NCBI GenBank assembly: GCA_037176845.1
Contig: JAYKXP010000032.1
Location: forward strand, 248,001-312,000
From: Paramarasmius palmivorus
Lineage: Eukaryota > Basidiomycota > Agaricomycetes > Agaricales > Marasmiaceae
Length of the DNA stretch: 64,000 nucleotides
Direction of reading: 5' to 3'
Shown here piece by piece: positions 16,694 to 29,214 of this stretch. A program made the position numbers and the translations under genes. The notes under the pieces are model-generated. The model saw nothing but the letters and a program-made list of their open reading frames with translations, was not told the origin of the DNA and searched no databases. Every line of letters begins with the position of its first letter. Position 1 is the first letter of the stretch.

Positions 16694-19019
16694 ATGGCTC
16701 CTGTAAAGACTCTCCTATCCTTCGTAACCGCCTCTGTTCTCTTCGGAATGGCTCTTGGGGCCATTGGACCCGTCACCGACCTCGTTCTGTCCAACGAGGT
16801 CGTTGCACCAGATGGGTTTTCTCGAAGCGCCTCTTTGGCTGGAGGAACTGTCACTGGTCCTCTGATCGTCGGCAACAAGGAAAGTGGCATTTTCTCGTCC
16901 GCGAGTCGATATTTACATTGACCATACCACAGGGAGACACCATGAAGATCAATGTTGTCAACAACCTGAACGATGGGACCATGTTGCAGTCCACCAGCAT
17001 CGTAAGCGATATCTTAGGCTTCGATTCAGAACTAGTCATATACTGAGCTTGTGTTCCAAGCACTGGCACGGCTTCTTCCAGAAGGGTACTAACTGGGCTG
17101 ATGGGCCCGCCTTCATCAACCAATGCCCGATCGCCCACGGACATAGTTTCCTTTACCAGTTTGATGTCCCCGACCAAGCTGGGACGTTCTGGTATCACTC
17201 CCATCTTTGTGAGTGTCCATTTAGTGCGGTCAGACACTCCATTGACTAAATTGATCTTAGCCACGCAATACTGTGACGGTCTGAGGGGACCCTTGGTAAT
17301 CTATGATCCGAATGACCCATTCGCTGATCTATACGACGTCGATGACGGTAAGTCTATTTTTCTGTGCAAAGACCCTCGGGCTGAGTTCTTTGTTCCAGAG
17401 TCTACTGTCATAACACTGGCCGACTGGTACCACGAAAAGGCCCCGAACCTGGATCTTCCGTATGCTTCTTTTTTCGACATCCCTCGCTCGGTCGTTGACA
17501 TCTAAGCAGTACGCCGGACACTACTTTGATCAATGGGCTAGGCCGGTAATTTTCTTCCTGTTCGAGTGCGGTTCGCGATCGTTCATCTTTTGACAGCCAC
17601 AAGGGAGGCCCGGTCACCGAGTTGGCCGTCATCCAAGTAGAGCAAGGGAAGCGGTAGGTCTTTGTTCAAGCATCTACAAGCTATCACTCATCCCAGCATC
17701 CCAGCTACCGTATGCGTGTCGTCAACATCGCTTGCCAACCTGACTATACGTTTTGGATCGACAAGCACACGATGTAAGCCTGAATCAACGATACTTGATG
17801 GCTCATTCGTTGATTTGTCGCAAGGAATGTAATCGAAGTGGACTCGGTCAATCATCAACCCGTGGAGACCGACTCATTCCGTATCTTCGTCGGTAATGGT
17901 CCTTTTTGTCCATTAGTATGCGTATGCTCATATTATCCCACAGCGCAACGTTATGCTTATGTTGTGAGTTGGCACAATCAACCATTGAATACGTTATGAT
18001 TCCACGCTGAACACTGTTGCAGTTGACTGCAGACCAGCCTATCGGCAACTACTGTGAGTGGACTGAGCTTCATTGTCGAGGGGGTATTTATTACCTTTTG
18101 AACTAGGGATTCGCGCCGACCCGAGCGATGGGGATGGCGGTTTTAACGGCGGCATCAACTCTGCCATTCTGCGATATATTGGAGCCCCAGAGGAAGAGCC
18201 TGCGGACTCTGACTGGGAGCCATCGAGAGAGCTCAGTGAACTCGACTTGCACGTCTGTACTATCTATTTGGTGTTTGCTCACCGCTAAACTCCCCTCAAA
18301 TATAGCCGCTGGAGAACCCCGGTGCACCCGGACAACCATTCCCAGGTGGCGTTGACCACTCTATCAATCTAGATTTCTCAACTGTGTGTGCCTCTTCATG
18401 TCCTTAAGAATCTGAGCCTGACATATTCGGATTATGATAGTCTTCCGATGAATTTTTCATCAACGACGTCAAGTTTGAGCCACCAACTCTCCCCGTGCTC
18501 CTCCAAATTCTCAGCGGAGCACGTCAGCCGAACGAACTTCTTCCTGCAGGATCCGTGTACCCTCTTCCTCCGAACGCCTCAATCGAAATAACGATGACGG
18601 GAGCTGGTAAGAAGGGTTTCGAGGTATGTAAAACACCACTAATTGGTACGTGGCACTTACGCACTTATTAGCATCCTATGCATCTTCACGGGGTGAGTCC
18701 CGTAATGATTCTAATATGGAATCACTACCATTCGCTTCACCACCGACAACCCTGGGCCATGGTTTTTGCATTGCCACATCGACTGGCATTTGGAGGTGTA
18801 AGTTTCATACAACTCTGAGCGGCGTACATGGCTCAAGGCTGTTCTTAGTGGATTTGCCGTGGTCATGGCGGAGAGAATTGACGAATGGAACAGTACTATT
18901 CACCCTCCTGGTACGTCAGGCAATTTGACAATGTCCCGTAAACTCACTTGGCTCTACGTACAGCTGCTTGGGATGAGCTTTGCCCCATCTACAATGCCTT
19001 GCCTGAGGACGAACTTTAG
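16694..19019 (+). pseudogene. Laccase (multicopper oxidase), internally deleted
   Basis: The gene has a signal peptide ([20 protein letters not shown]) and about 17 short exons encoding a basidiomycete laccase. Copper-ligand motif L1 ([15 protein letters not shown]), L2 ([18 protein letters not shown]), the start of L3 (HPMHLHG) and L4 (HCHIDWHLEVGFAVVMAE) are all present. After HPMHLHG at 18692 the normal continuation of about 35-40 residues is absent. Only 37 bases (18693..18729) separate it from the exon that resumes at IRFTTDNPGPW, with a GTGAGT donor remnant, no acceptor and an in-frame stop. The last histidine of L3 is therefore lost. The first intron (16880..16932) also starts with GA instead of GT. 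Laccases oxidise phenols with reduction of oxygen to water; this copy should not fold a normal copper site unless an unusual splice rescues it. Confidence 0.85.
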
Positions 19020-19606
19020 ATCCTCGGCTTCGAGCATTGAGCGACGATAGATTTTATTTATGCGTGTATTTACCGACCTTTTATTTATTTGTTAGTTCCC
19101 TGTACAGAATCTGGCCTGTTCGGGAGGTCTCCAATATATGTGCAAGAGTACATTAGCACTGCGTTTTCCTAGTGGACAAGCCCGACGAAAAACCGCCGAG
19201 ATAAATTATAGATACATTATATACAGGAGCCGTATCGGCGTAGCGAATAAGGCTTTTAAATAGCCAACTAAGCTAGGTATTCCAAGTAAGAGTAGGGTAT
19301 GAAGGGCACCATAAGATTTAAATCATGAAATGAAGGAAAACGTGGACGGTTCTGCCCCAAGAACTAAAAGGGTAGCCGGAAGAGAGGGGACATCTAGTGT
19401 CGTAGAGAACAAATTAAAAGGTAGGCGAGGGTAAGCATTGTTCAGAGATTAAAAGGATCGAGTAGGTTAAACGAATGTCGAAGTCGAAATGACAGAATTC
19501 CAGTCATACTGGCCATGAGGATAAATCGTTAAACTCGTTTTGACATAAAGGAACCGATGTAAATGTCATCAAAGCTGTTGTCCGTGGGAATGTCAGGGAG
19601 AAACGT
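19020..19606. other. Convergent 3' region, no gene seen
   Basis: It lies between the 3' ends of the laccase and the minus-strand gene ending at 19607. No open frame of interest. Confidence 0.5.
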
Positions 19607-20577
19607 TCATCGGCGAGCTGGGATGGGACCGTCCAGCTTACGGATGTACTAGGTTATGAATGAGCATGGACTGAAGGGAAGAATAAGTAGTCTGAGATGT
19701 CATACCTTTGGTGGTTGTCCATCCAGTCTCTCTTCCTCCTCAAACGACTTGCGTTTGTTACAAATGATCATAGGGGAGCCATCAACCTAAATGCAAGATC
19801 ATCAGCCGTGTGGCGCATCATATCACGCCAATCGAAACTTACGGGTGTTCTGGGCCCGCACGATCCTGAGGAAGCTGAAGACCCCGAAGTCGAGTACATT
19901 GAGGACTGCGACGAGCTCTCGTCTTCCGAGACCATCATACAATCATCATCATCATAATCCTCCAGATACACCGGAGTGAACGACTGCCAATTCACATCTG
20001 TCTCGGAATCATCAATCACGTCGTCAGGAATAACCTGCTCCATATGGTGCAAATCCATGTTAGAGTTCCAAACATGTATGTTAAACATTGGAACCGAGAT
20101 GTTTTGGTCGGGTGTTATAGCCGAGAAGTGGGAGCCTAGCTGTGATGTGATGCTGGGACGTCTACGGGGGTCGTGGACAGAGGGGATGACAATGGGTGGG
20201 ATCATGGCCAACCGTTTGTGGGCGTTGGAGCGTCCGGAAAGTCGGACGTCGTAAGGAATGACTGGGGGAAGACATGCGTTAAGGTCCTCCAAAGGCTGAG
20301 CAAAGGGCGAAGAGGGGCTCATGCAAGTGTCGATGATAGGGAGAGGAATGACCGAGACCTGGCGTTGGGGGCAGTTAATTGCCTTGTGAATGTCAACGGA
20401 GAGCCCGAGGTTGTACGCCCGCTTGCGTGCGTGAAAGGTAGGTCGTATGGACTGTCTAAGCGACTCTGCGACCTGACGGTAGTGCTCGTTGCTCCTCCGA
20501 AGGACGGCCAAAACTTGGGCATGGAGATGATGGGATTGGAAGGAGATGGATGATGTGGAGAAAGCGTCAGAGGACAT
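19607..20577 (-). CDS. Uncharacterised disordered protein
   Basis: I do not recognise the family. Exons 20577..19843, 19786..19706 and 19648..19607 join in phase 0 through introns of 56 and 57 nt, giving 285 residues. ATG at 20577 is the first in frame. The N-terminal 60 residues could form helix (HAQVLAVLRRSNEHYRQVAE) and include a basic patch (ARKRAYNL). The middle is proline-rich, and residues 200-240 are strongly acidic and serine-rich (EDYDDDDCMMVSEDESSSQ). The spliced C-terminus has KRKSFEEEERLDGQPP and ends in IRKLDGPIPARR. The mix of basic patches and an acidic serine tract suggests a nuclear or regulatory protein, but that is only inference. Confidence 0.72.
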
Positions 20578-21335
20578 AATGAACGAATGAATCTAGTGAG
20601 AGGGTATTGGGTATGTAGAGGAGTGGTATTAAGATGTGGAAAGGGGTTAAATGTTCGACGTTGGACAAAGCAGCTGGAATATCGATACAGTCAGGGGCTT
20701 GAACGAAAGCACGTTTATGACAAAGGATCCGGAGACAAAGGTTCTCGTTTGTTCCGTTATGGATTCGTGGACTGGAAGATTCACGCACTGCGTGAGGAGA
20801 AATGAGAGAGGAAAAAGAGACGGGAAAAGAGGGTTAGGTGGTGCCCGTACCCAATATATCTGAGGAGAAGCTGATGAGACATCCTTCTTGTCTCGTCCAT
20901 ATTTTATCGAAATCATACTTGGACCCACAACGGATATGGAATTTCACACCAGATCCTTGAAAGAACAAATGGCTGTCCCAAAAAGGGAGCGCCTTATTGT
21001 TGTGCGGAGTTCAAGCGACTCTGCCATCAAAGAAGAGAACAAGAGCCACGAGCGCTATTCCATGAGAAGGTGCCCTCGACCGCTTGTGCGCAGACACTTG
21101 ACGTCGACTACCTTTCCGAGGAGGTCCTTTTTGTTTTTCTTGCGATTGAACCGGCCAAGAAACGGTTAAAAGTAAGTCGGTGCCGGGCGCTAACCGCGTA
21201 CAAACGCCTAACGCGATCTCACGTGAGTGCAATTTTTCCTAAAAGCGTGTACAAATCCGCTTCGACCCTTGCAATCAAGGCGACCTCTATCGGCGGAGAA
21301 ACTGCTTTGACAAATATCTACTCTCAACTTACAAC
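20578..21335. other. Divergent intergenic region upstream of RPA12
   Basis: It separates the starts of the minus-strand gene (20577) and RPA12 (21336). Short frames exist on both strands but none joins coherently into a gene, so it probably holds both promoters. Confidence 0.45.
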
Positions 21336-22029
21336 ATGCCTGCCCCGAGAGCTCATAAAATTGGTGAGTTCGGGTGCATTTTCAATTCCAAGCCAAACTT
21401 ACCTTAATGGTCTGAACGCCCATAGGATCTCTATTGTTCTGCCCAACTTGTGGGTCCCTATTGAAGCTACCAGAAGATAGTGAACCAAACGTGATTTGCG
21501 ACCAATGTGGACACGAGGAACCCGCAACCTGTATGCCTATCAATCGATTTCAACTTCGGAACGGGATGCTCAAAAAACCTACCTTTATCAGCTTACGAAG
21601 ACATTGAAGTTACCACAAGATCACATCCTGATGCATTTCCTTCACCGTTGAGGCAGAAAAGGAAGACTCAAACCAAGTCTCATGATAGTGGAGATAAAGG
21701 AACGATGGTACGAGAAGAGTACTTTTGCTGCCATCAGTGATTGACAAGACCTTTTTGTCTTTTGTCTATGCTTTGCTCTAACAGACTGAAGAAAAATGTC
21801 CAGCATGTGGACATATGAAAGCGTTTTACAAGGAGATGCAGGTGCGAACGTGCGAAAGCCGGAGGCTGTGGATGAGTTCTAATGAATGTTCTCCTAGACT
21901 CGGAGTGCTGATGAAGGAGCGACTATCTTCTACACTGTGCGTTCTTTTTGTCTTTTCAAACGACCACCTTCGCTAACCCACACCGCTCAGTGCGCGGATT
22001 GTAAACATGGTTGGAAGATCAACAATTGA
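21336..22029 (+). CDS. RPA12: DNA-directed RNA polymerase I subunit RPA12
   Basis: Six exons (21336..21363, 21426..21530, 21592..21707, 21785..21841, 21898..21936, 21991..22029) join in phase to 127 residues, the usual length for this subunit. The N-terminal zinc ribbon reads LLFCPTCGSLLKLPE...CDQCGHEEP. The C-terminal TFIIS-like ribbon reads EKCPACGHMKAFYKEMQTRS, the catalytic acidic pair DE in SADEGATIF, then CADCKHGW. RPA12 sits on RNA polymerase I and supports RNA cleavage and termination during ribosomal RNA synthesis. The gene is convergent with OST5, only about 31 bases away. Confidence 0.95.
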
Positions 22030-22060
22030 TGGATTCTAGCCCCACCATATTCCAGAACCT

Positions 22061-22411
22061 CTAAACATACACCCCGACTGAACAAAAAAGCGCGACGACA
22101 CCAAATCCGCCCAACACGCTCGCCAACGCAGCTACTGGTAATTCCCGGGTAGGCACGGTTGTTTTTGGGAGACTGAAGATATATGAGAACGAATGTATCT
22201 TGGACAGCTTGTGACACGTACGTGGAGAAGTAGAAAGCGAGAGCAAAGGTGGACGCGAGGAGAACGAAGGCGAAGTATGGTAATAGTCCGACGTTGACTA
22301 TGGGTTGAAATGGTGGTAAAGATTCATGTAGGGTCTATAACAGACGTATGAGAAGACGTATGCATGAAAATTGGAGCCATCACATACCTTTATGGCCTCA
22401 TAGTCAGCCAT
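22061..22411 (-). CDS. OST5: Oligosaccharyltransferase subunit Ost5 (TMEM258 family)
   Basis: Three exons (22411..22388, 22334..22222, 22172..22061) with introns of 53 and 49 nt give 82 residues with two transmembrane helices. The layout matches TMEM258/Ost5: a short N-terminus, a first helix (LLPYFAFVLLASTFALAFYF), a polar loop containing TRELPVAA and a second helix ending in the family-typical GFGVVALFCSVGVYV. The protein is a small stabilising subunit of the ER oligosaccharyltransferase complex that N-glycosylates secretory proteins. Without splicing the gene is invisible in any single frame, so it is easily missed by annotation. Confidence 0.85.
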
Positions 22412-22674
22412 GATGAGATGAAGGAGCTGAGTGAGAGGAAATTATCGCTACGTCAGCGGAAAGCCTGGGCCAAACACGTGTAAGCAGCTGACATTTGAGC
22501 AACCGGTGAACCGCCTTTCCTTTCCTCAACCACATCCACGACCAGCTTCTTAGCTCACGAATCTCTTTCTTGACACGCCAATACTCCAAAGTCAGTATAT
22601 CTCGCTCTTTCTTTGGTTTCTGTGCTCATTTTCTCGCCTTTTGTCTTATCTTTTTGCGCCTGAACCACACCCAG

Positions 22675-23467
22675 ATGTCAGCTCAAAAAGTGCAGCAGCA
22701 CCCCGTGGTCACGCAAGCTCAGGACAAGTTCACTTACTACCATAGCCAGCTTGACAAGGAGGTGAGTAAATTCGCCCTGTAGCTTATGTGTTGCTGTTCG
22801 TTATTCGGTTACTAACGCGTATGCGTCTCACTATAGCTCACGAAATATCCTGTCCTCGTCAACTTTGAGCAGAAGACTCAAGTTCCCAAGACATACGCTG
22901 TTCTCGGTGCCGGTGCCCTTGTTGTCATTCTTCACCTTTTCAACCCCCTCGCCGCTCCTGTCTCCAACCTTGTTGGCTGGGCTATTCCAGCTTATCTCTC
23001 CTTCAAGGCTATTGAGTCGCCCTCTCCCCAGGATGATATTCAGTGGTTGACATACTGGGTCGTATTCGGCTTCTTCAACTTCCTCGAAAGCTTCGCCCTT
23101 CGTGTCGTTCTCTACTACATTCCATGGTATTTCGCCTTCAAGACTGTTTTCATCGTGTGGCTCCAATTGCCATTCACTCGCGTAAGTCATCATATTTTTT
23201 TTTTCTCATTTCTCCATAAATCGCACTGTCGCACTGTCATGGTGGCAGTTCTACCTCTCTCCACCGATATCGTTGCTACCCGCTCTTATGTCGTGTGCCC
23301 GGTCCTGATTACTTACGTCATTTGTGTTCACTTTATCACAGGGCGCGCAAACGACCTACTTCACTGTCTTGAAGCCTGTTTTGGCCAACATCAGCTCGTC
23401 TGCCGTGGTGAGACAGACTGAAGCCTCTGCCGACAACCTCCGGGACCGCGTCAACGCTGCCGAGTGA
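22675..23467 (+). CDS. YOP1: ER membrane-shaping protein Yop1 (REEP/DP1/HVA22)
   Basis: Exons 22675..22761, 22837..23181 and 23342..23467 give 185 residues, the normal Yop1 length. The TB2/DP1/HVA22 domain is clear: paired hydrophobic hairpins (TYAVLGAGALVVILHLFNP and WAIPAYLSFKAIESP), then DDIQWLTYWVVFGFFNFLES and YYIPWYFAFKTVFIVWLQLP. These hairpins insert into the outer leaflet and curve ER tubules. The second intron (23182..23341, 160 nt) is unusually long for this window. The start and OST5 start are divergent, about 260 bases apart, so they probably share a promoter region. Confidence 0.95.
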
Positions 23468-25515
23468 AGAATGGATTAAGTTTGAGTGGTTCTACCCACC
23501 AGTTGATTTTCAGGCTTTTGGGATGGTCCTCGCTTTATGCTTCCATTTTACTACGAACTCCTATCCTACCTTACTGTTTCGGCTCTTTTCCCATTCTTTT
23601 CAAACTGTTGTTGGTCATAGAACATTCTGCCTTCCCTATATTATTTGTTGAACACCCTTTTTCCGTCCAAGCGCGAAGGTCAGCCTTTTTCATTCGAAGT
23701 TGGCGGATTACTTGCGCGCTACGATTGTATGGCTGGCTACGTCTCATTCTGTTCACTCTTGTAAACGTGTAGATGAATGGATCACTCATGAAAATCACGA
23801 GCTAGGAGCGAGTTGCGGGAATACGGCTGAAGCCTCGAGCTGTTCTAGACCGGTTAGACTGAAGCCGCTGCGTATAAGGCGGCCGACGCAGTGAACATGG
23901 CAACAAGTGAAAGGCACACGTTCTCGTCATCGAGAGCGGCAGAGATACGGGACCGTTTAGGTGCCTTGAAAGGGCAGATGGCTGTGAAACAACTCAACTT
24001 GGGATAAGAACAACTGCAGGACAACTGTCTATTCATCTGTCATTCGAATACAAGGGTGTTGGAAGAGCCTTTGGGGGACATATAGCGGGAACGATCGTGC
24101 TTCGTGTATGCTTCCATGAAGGTCCTCTAGAGCTTTGTGCGCCTAGACACATAAAGCTCGCTAATCGGGATTGCGAGAGTTGAATGAATGATGACGTGGG
24201 CTGAGTGCTGAACGTCCGGTATCTGCCCGAAGAAGAGCTGTTGCTGGCAATGTTCCTCTTCTTCTAACCATCGATATGACCCGACAGCCTTCCGATGGGT
24301 ATTGTATGAGCGGAGTGTGTCGAATCCTATCAGTTCTCCAGCATGTCAGGTTCGTGTTTGCCAGTCGGTCTGCTGGGTACCTTCTTCATGTTGCATCCAA
24401 AATAGGCTGTCTAACGACTCTTCGGCCTGCGCAGCAGGTTCACGTTCGTCGGTCTGTATAGGGATCAATATACAGAAGTGTAAATACCTCAACAGAATAC
24501 GCACCTAACTCTCCCGACACTTGCCGGCGACACGCGGAAGCTTCATAAAGAACTTCGGCCTCGAGTAGCTCACGATTGTTGCTTAGCCTGCGTCTCGAAG
24601 TCGTTGATTTGAGGCCTGTGAGAATAAACTTCAAGATCTTGGACAGGGTGAGTTTGCTATTCCTAGTCAAGTCTGAAGCACCGTGGTCGATGGTTCAGCG
24701 CTGCGCTCAGCAGTTTCTGTGTCTCCGAATCGACATCGTTATCGTGCAAGGTTGGGGCTCAGCGCTCCGCGGCCGCGTCCTCCCAACTTTCACCAGTGAC
24801 CACTAGCGTCACTATTACCTGGCCACAACACGTCTTCCAACAATCAAGACAAGAGAATTCCTGCGTGTCATCTGTCAAAATAAAGGTCAGATGAAGACTT
24901 TGGAAAGCAGCATCGGAGGTATGGTTACACACTTACTTTTACTACCCCACGCATTTTTCTTATCTTTGTTAATAGTCCCTCGTTATCAAAGCGGGAGAGA
25001 TACGACAACGTGCCGTGCGTGTATGCAGAGTGCCTTGAAAGGATGCCTCAGGACTAGCAGCTGTCGTAGTCAGGCCAAGAGTCCATGACGCCCGTCAATT
25101 GAATCAGGAGAGTTCAAGTGATGTTACCCTCTACCAATTTCAGCCGATTTGGATGACTTCTCACCGGGAATGAGTCTCTTTTCGTGCATTCACGACCGGA
25201 TCATTGAACAACGGGCCACCAGGTGAGTATCTGCACCACTTCAAGGTTTGCGGAAGCGCTCAACGGCTTGGTCGTTTTCTCTCATTCAAGGAACGCATTA
25301 GTACGACATCCACGTTCGGCGATGAACAACTACCGTCTCATCCACAACATTTTCGCGTTCGACACTTCAAAATCGCGTACCTCAGTCAAAAAACCACTTA
25401 GTTTCAAGGAACCCTATTCATGCACAACGACACGCCACTAACCCGTGAGCAGGCGATACGTTATTTTGGCTATCTGGATTGGGTTGGGAAGGGAAGCGAC
25501 CCCAGGTCGATTGGG
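23468..25515. other. Two-kilobase stretch without a supported gene
   Basis: The first 300 bases are the YOP1 3' flank. Further on, no frame starts with ATG and continues coherently, and no tRNA, repeat array or transposon end was recognised by eye. The last 100 bases are the promoter of amine oxidase 2. Confidence 0.4.
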
Positions 25516-25522
25516 TATATAA
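25516..25522 (+). promoter_or_regulatory. TATA box of amine oxidase 2
   Basis: TATATAA stands 85 bases upstream of the ATG at 25601. An in-frame ATG at 25535 is only 13 bases from this box and so is unlikely to be in the transcript, which supports the start at 25601. Confidence 0.6.
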
Positions 25523-25600
25523 CAGGAAGAGGTTATGGCGGAACATATCCAGATAAACCACTACTTGTGGGCTCACACGAGGTCTACACTTCTCTTCCCT

Positions 25601-27599
25601 ATGGTTCTCACAGCGTCGAATAGAGGCTTGGGTTTCGCTCTCCTCGCTCTCCTCGCGGTCACTCTCCCCAGCGCTGCCTTGCCTAGACCACCTCTACAGG
25701 TTCAAGATGCAACGACATCCGGGTACCAAGAACTGTACGACCATGACGTCCTCATCTTGGGAGGCGGTGTGGCGGGTGTAATCGCTGCTCGAGAGCTGCA
25801 CAAGAAGGGTGCACACGACTTCCTCGTCATCGAGGGACGTGATCAGCTTGGTGGCCGAATGATGAACTACGAGCTGAAGGGTGGAGAGTTTGTCGAGCTT
25901 GGCGCTAATTGGATTCAGGGCGTGGGGCATGGAAACAATACAAACCCTATATTCGAATTAGCGAAGAAATATGGCCTCCGGACGCAGGATAGTGACCTGG
26001 AAAATAGCATCAGTAAGTTTGCCTACATCCACACTGCACCACCTCCTAACGCTTGCTTAAAACAGCTACATTCAATTCTCTTGGGGAACATGATTGGAAA
26101 GACGTCTATGAGAAGAATGCCCAGTATTATAAACAACTATTCGTTGAAGCCGGTGTGTGGTATATGATTAAGGAAACCTAAATAGCCTAATCACTCTCCC
26201 TAGGTGCACGTGTTTCCGGCTCACTTGTCGACATGAGTGCCCGAGCTGGCTACTCACTAATGGGTATCAAGCCCGCTACTCCTGAAGAGAAGGCAACAGA
26301 ATACTACCGAGTCAGTCTCTCAGACCTTCAGGTGGAGGAACGCGATTCTGACGTTCTCCTAGTTCGACTTTGAATATGCACAGTCACCGGATCAAACCTC
26401 TTGGATCGCAGCAGCATGGGTCTGTACTCACCCACTGAAACTGTGAACTGTCCTCACATGTTGTTGCAGAACGAAAATCACACTTTTGTTCCAGGAGAAG
26501 GCGGTTTCTCACCAGAGTCACGTTTATCGATTGACCAACGGGGCTTCAAACATGTTATTCAACAAGAAGCCAAGCAGTTTTTATCAGAGTCTCAAGTCCA
26601 ACTCAACTCTATCGTCAAGAGTATCGCGTACTCTAATTCTGGAGTCACGGTTACTCTGGAAAATGGACAGCGAATCAGCGCACGTTACGCAATATGCACA
26701 TTCAGCTTGGGTGTCTTGCAAAATGACGACGTTGTATTCCAGCCTAGGTTACCTAGTAGGTGTTTTTGCTGTTTTCTTGTAGATCATGACTGAAGTTCGA
26801 TGTAGAGTGGAAACAGGAAGCAGTGCATAGTATGAGCATGGTGAGTCGATTTAGTGCAAAATAGCATTGCTACGCATGCTGACTCTCTGTCTAGAATACA
26901 TATACCAAGATCTTTATGAAGTTCGAGAAGAAATTCTGGTTCGAGACCGAGGTATGCCAATACGATGTTGTTCAAGAATACAATCTCAGTTCCTTCAAAG
27001 AACGGGTTATACGCAGACGCTGAGCGCGGTCGATACCCCGTTTGGCAAAGCTTGGACCATCCAGATTTCTTGGAAGGTTCTGGCATACTCTTCACGACAG
27101 TAACCGTAAGTCCTTCGCAGCTCCAGCACCAAAAATCATCTGACATCGCATTAGGGCGACTTCTCGAAGCGTATTGAAGCCATGACCGATGCTCAGGTTC
27201 AGGCTGAAGTAATGGATGTTCTCCGGACGATGTACCCCAATGTGGATGTTCCTGAGCCACTTGACTTTTACTTCAAGAGATGGCGTGCAGATCCTCTTTT
27301 CCGTGGCTCATACTCGAACTGGCCACCTTCATTATACACCGAGCATCACGTCAACCTTCGTGCCAATGTTGGCAAGCTTTGGTTCGCTGGAGAGGCTACG
27401 AGTATGACACATTTCGGTGAGAATCTCATCTTGCAAATGGATAGGAAGATACTAATACACTGCTCAAGGATTCTTACATGGCGCATATTACGAGGGCGAG
27501 AAAATTGGCGCCGAAGTGGCAACCTGTGTTACGGGAGGCGGCTGTGGCGGATTGATATATACGGAAAGTGTGTATAACGCACATCCATATCAAATTTAA
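25601..27599 (+). CDS. Secreted FAD-dependent amine (polyamine) oxidase, copy 2
   Basis: About ten exons separated by 49-55 nt introns join in phase from ATG 25601 to TAA 27599, giving roughly 500 residues. A signal peptide (GLGFALLALLAVTLPSAALP) is followed by the FAD motif VLILGGGVAGVIAAREL, then GGRMMNYEL, ELGANWIQG and a C-terminal LWFAGEATS. Most exon borders fall at the same codons as in copy 1 (5938..7839); copy 2 has an extra intron after the FVEAG segment. All splice sites are canonical, so this copy looks intact. The family oxidises amines with release of hydrogen peroxide and the protein should be secreted; the substrate is unknown. Confidence 0.88.
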
Positions 27600-27927
27600 T
27601 GGGTGGGGTTTGGACTGAATAGATGTCTGGGTAAAATATGACAGGACTTGTAGCATTAATGTTTCCCCTACGTATCGTGTTGGCATTGCATACCTATGTT
27701 GATTTTTTCTAGCACAAGGTTGCCTGTAGTTACCAGTCTTAGCTTATCACGTCGACTAATCTAATTTATTGGTCGTGTTTCTTCTTCAGCCTGAGACGGT
27801 GGTAATTAAGACTAATGGCTATATACAACAGAACAATTGTAGGTTCTACGACTACCCGTACGATCGGGTACAAGTATGAGCTTGCGACTTTTCAGGGGGC
27901 GAGCGCTGCTATTGATAGCTAGATAAT

Positions 27928-29214
27928 TCAGCCTGAGGCTGGTCCATTAGGATCGCATAATGGTTCCGTTCCAACCAGAGATTCGGTGAATGGGGCATTA
28001 TAGACGACTTCATTGTAATCTCGCTCAACTATCGCAGGGATTAGAACGCCTACGAGACGAATCGTGTATAATGGAGGACATACTGCACATATCGCCACCG
28101 GAAGGCCCCACATGAGGACAATGGATTTCTGGACGGAATCTCAGCATGTCTGGTTTATAACGGCGTCAGTCGACAGGATATCTCGCCCCACATTCAAAAC
28201 GAACTCACTCTTATGAATGTAGCGACACCAGGCGGTCTGCGTTATACATAGTCAGCTTCAAAACGCTGCATCTGTCCAAAAAATGATCCTTACGTTCACA
28301 CCGGCCTCCCAAGGCATTCCAAATGGTACTTCCGTGGTCAGGAATTGGTAGCATTGGTCGAAGCTGGAATGGCCAGAGGAGTCGTTGAGTTATACCCACA
28401 AAAGGTAGGATTACTCACGAGTCATATTGTTGGTTCTCGCCAGTACAGTACTGCGTGTGTTCGGTGCAAGTGTCGTTTGCAGCTCGCTTTGCCAACAAAG
28501 TTATGGGGTCCTTAGTTGTAGTATCGTCAAGTTCCTTCGCAATTTGCTGTGCTAGAAGGGGCGCTGTCAATGTAGACAGCTCGGGGAAGCGTCGTAGAGT
28601 AGTATCATATGATGTAATGAGGAGGTTTTTGTCGAAGCGGAAGAGATTATCTACTTGCAAAGGAAAGGTTCGGTTGAGGGTGCGGTATCTGAAGTCGACA
28701 ATGAAGCTTGACCAAACCATGGGTGGCTGAATGACTAGCTCTGCTACCGAAATGTTGACGGCAGACCCAATGAGCTGGGTACTAGTATTTTGCCGAGCAG
28801 ATTCAGCAAAAGTCCCGAAGTAGTACTCTGTAGGAGAGGGCGGTTATTGCAGGTGAGGCTATCAAAATGTGCAAGCTACTTACCAATGTTGAGTTCTCTG
28901 CCGACGAAAGCTATGGCAGACGAAAACGACCATGACTGATATAGTTTATGCACGAAGCGCGACTTACTAGTTGTCACATCCACTCTTCCGACTACGTTAT
29001 CGGCGAAGGGCGGTTCTACGGTTCCATTAAGCACCGACTCTGGGTTCAGGATGCTTTATGCAGTCAGGGACATGTTTGAACCTTTACAGGTGAGCTGAAC
29101 CTACAGCTTCCCAAAGTTCTGAAGGGCCTCAACATATTTCTCCGGCGTTGCGCAAGCATCGAGCGCAAAATTCGAAGCGGCGAGCGAGCAAAGAAGCAAG
29201 AACGAGGTGAGCAT
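27928..29214 (-). CDS. Secreted cysteine-containing protein, tandem copy A
   Basis: I know no name for this family. Starting at ATG 29214, short exons joined by 49-60 nt introns give a protein of about 290 residues. It begins with a signal peptide (MLTSFLLLCSLAASNFA) followed by LDACATPEKYVEALQNFGK. The middle has NPESVLNG, a PPFADNVVGRVDVTT stretch and a long exon containing VDFRYRTLNRTFPLQVDNLF. The C-terminal part carries paired cysteines (NDTCTEHTQYCTG, FDQCYQFLTTEVPFG), then WCRYIHKNMLRFRP, CPHVGPSGGDMC and VYNAPFTES. Several N-glycosylation sequons are visible. It is therefore probably a secreted glycoprotein with disulphides. Copy B lies immediately upstream (30449..31759) in the same orientation. 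A TTTAAATA element at 29259..29266 suits a TATA box. Confidence 0.78.

Noticed and set aside
25535..25600. In-frame upstream ATG for amine oxidase 2
   Set aside because: It is 13 bases from the TATA box and would put 22 residues before the signal peptide.
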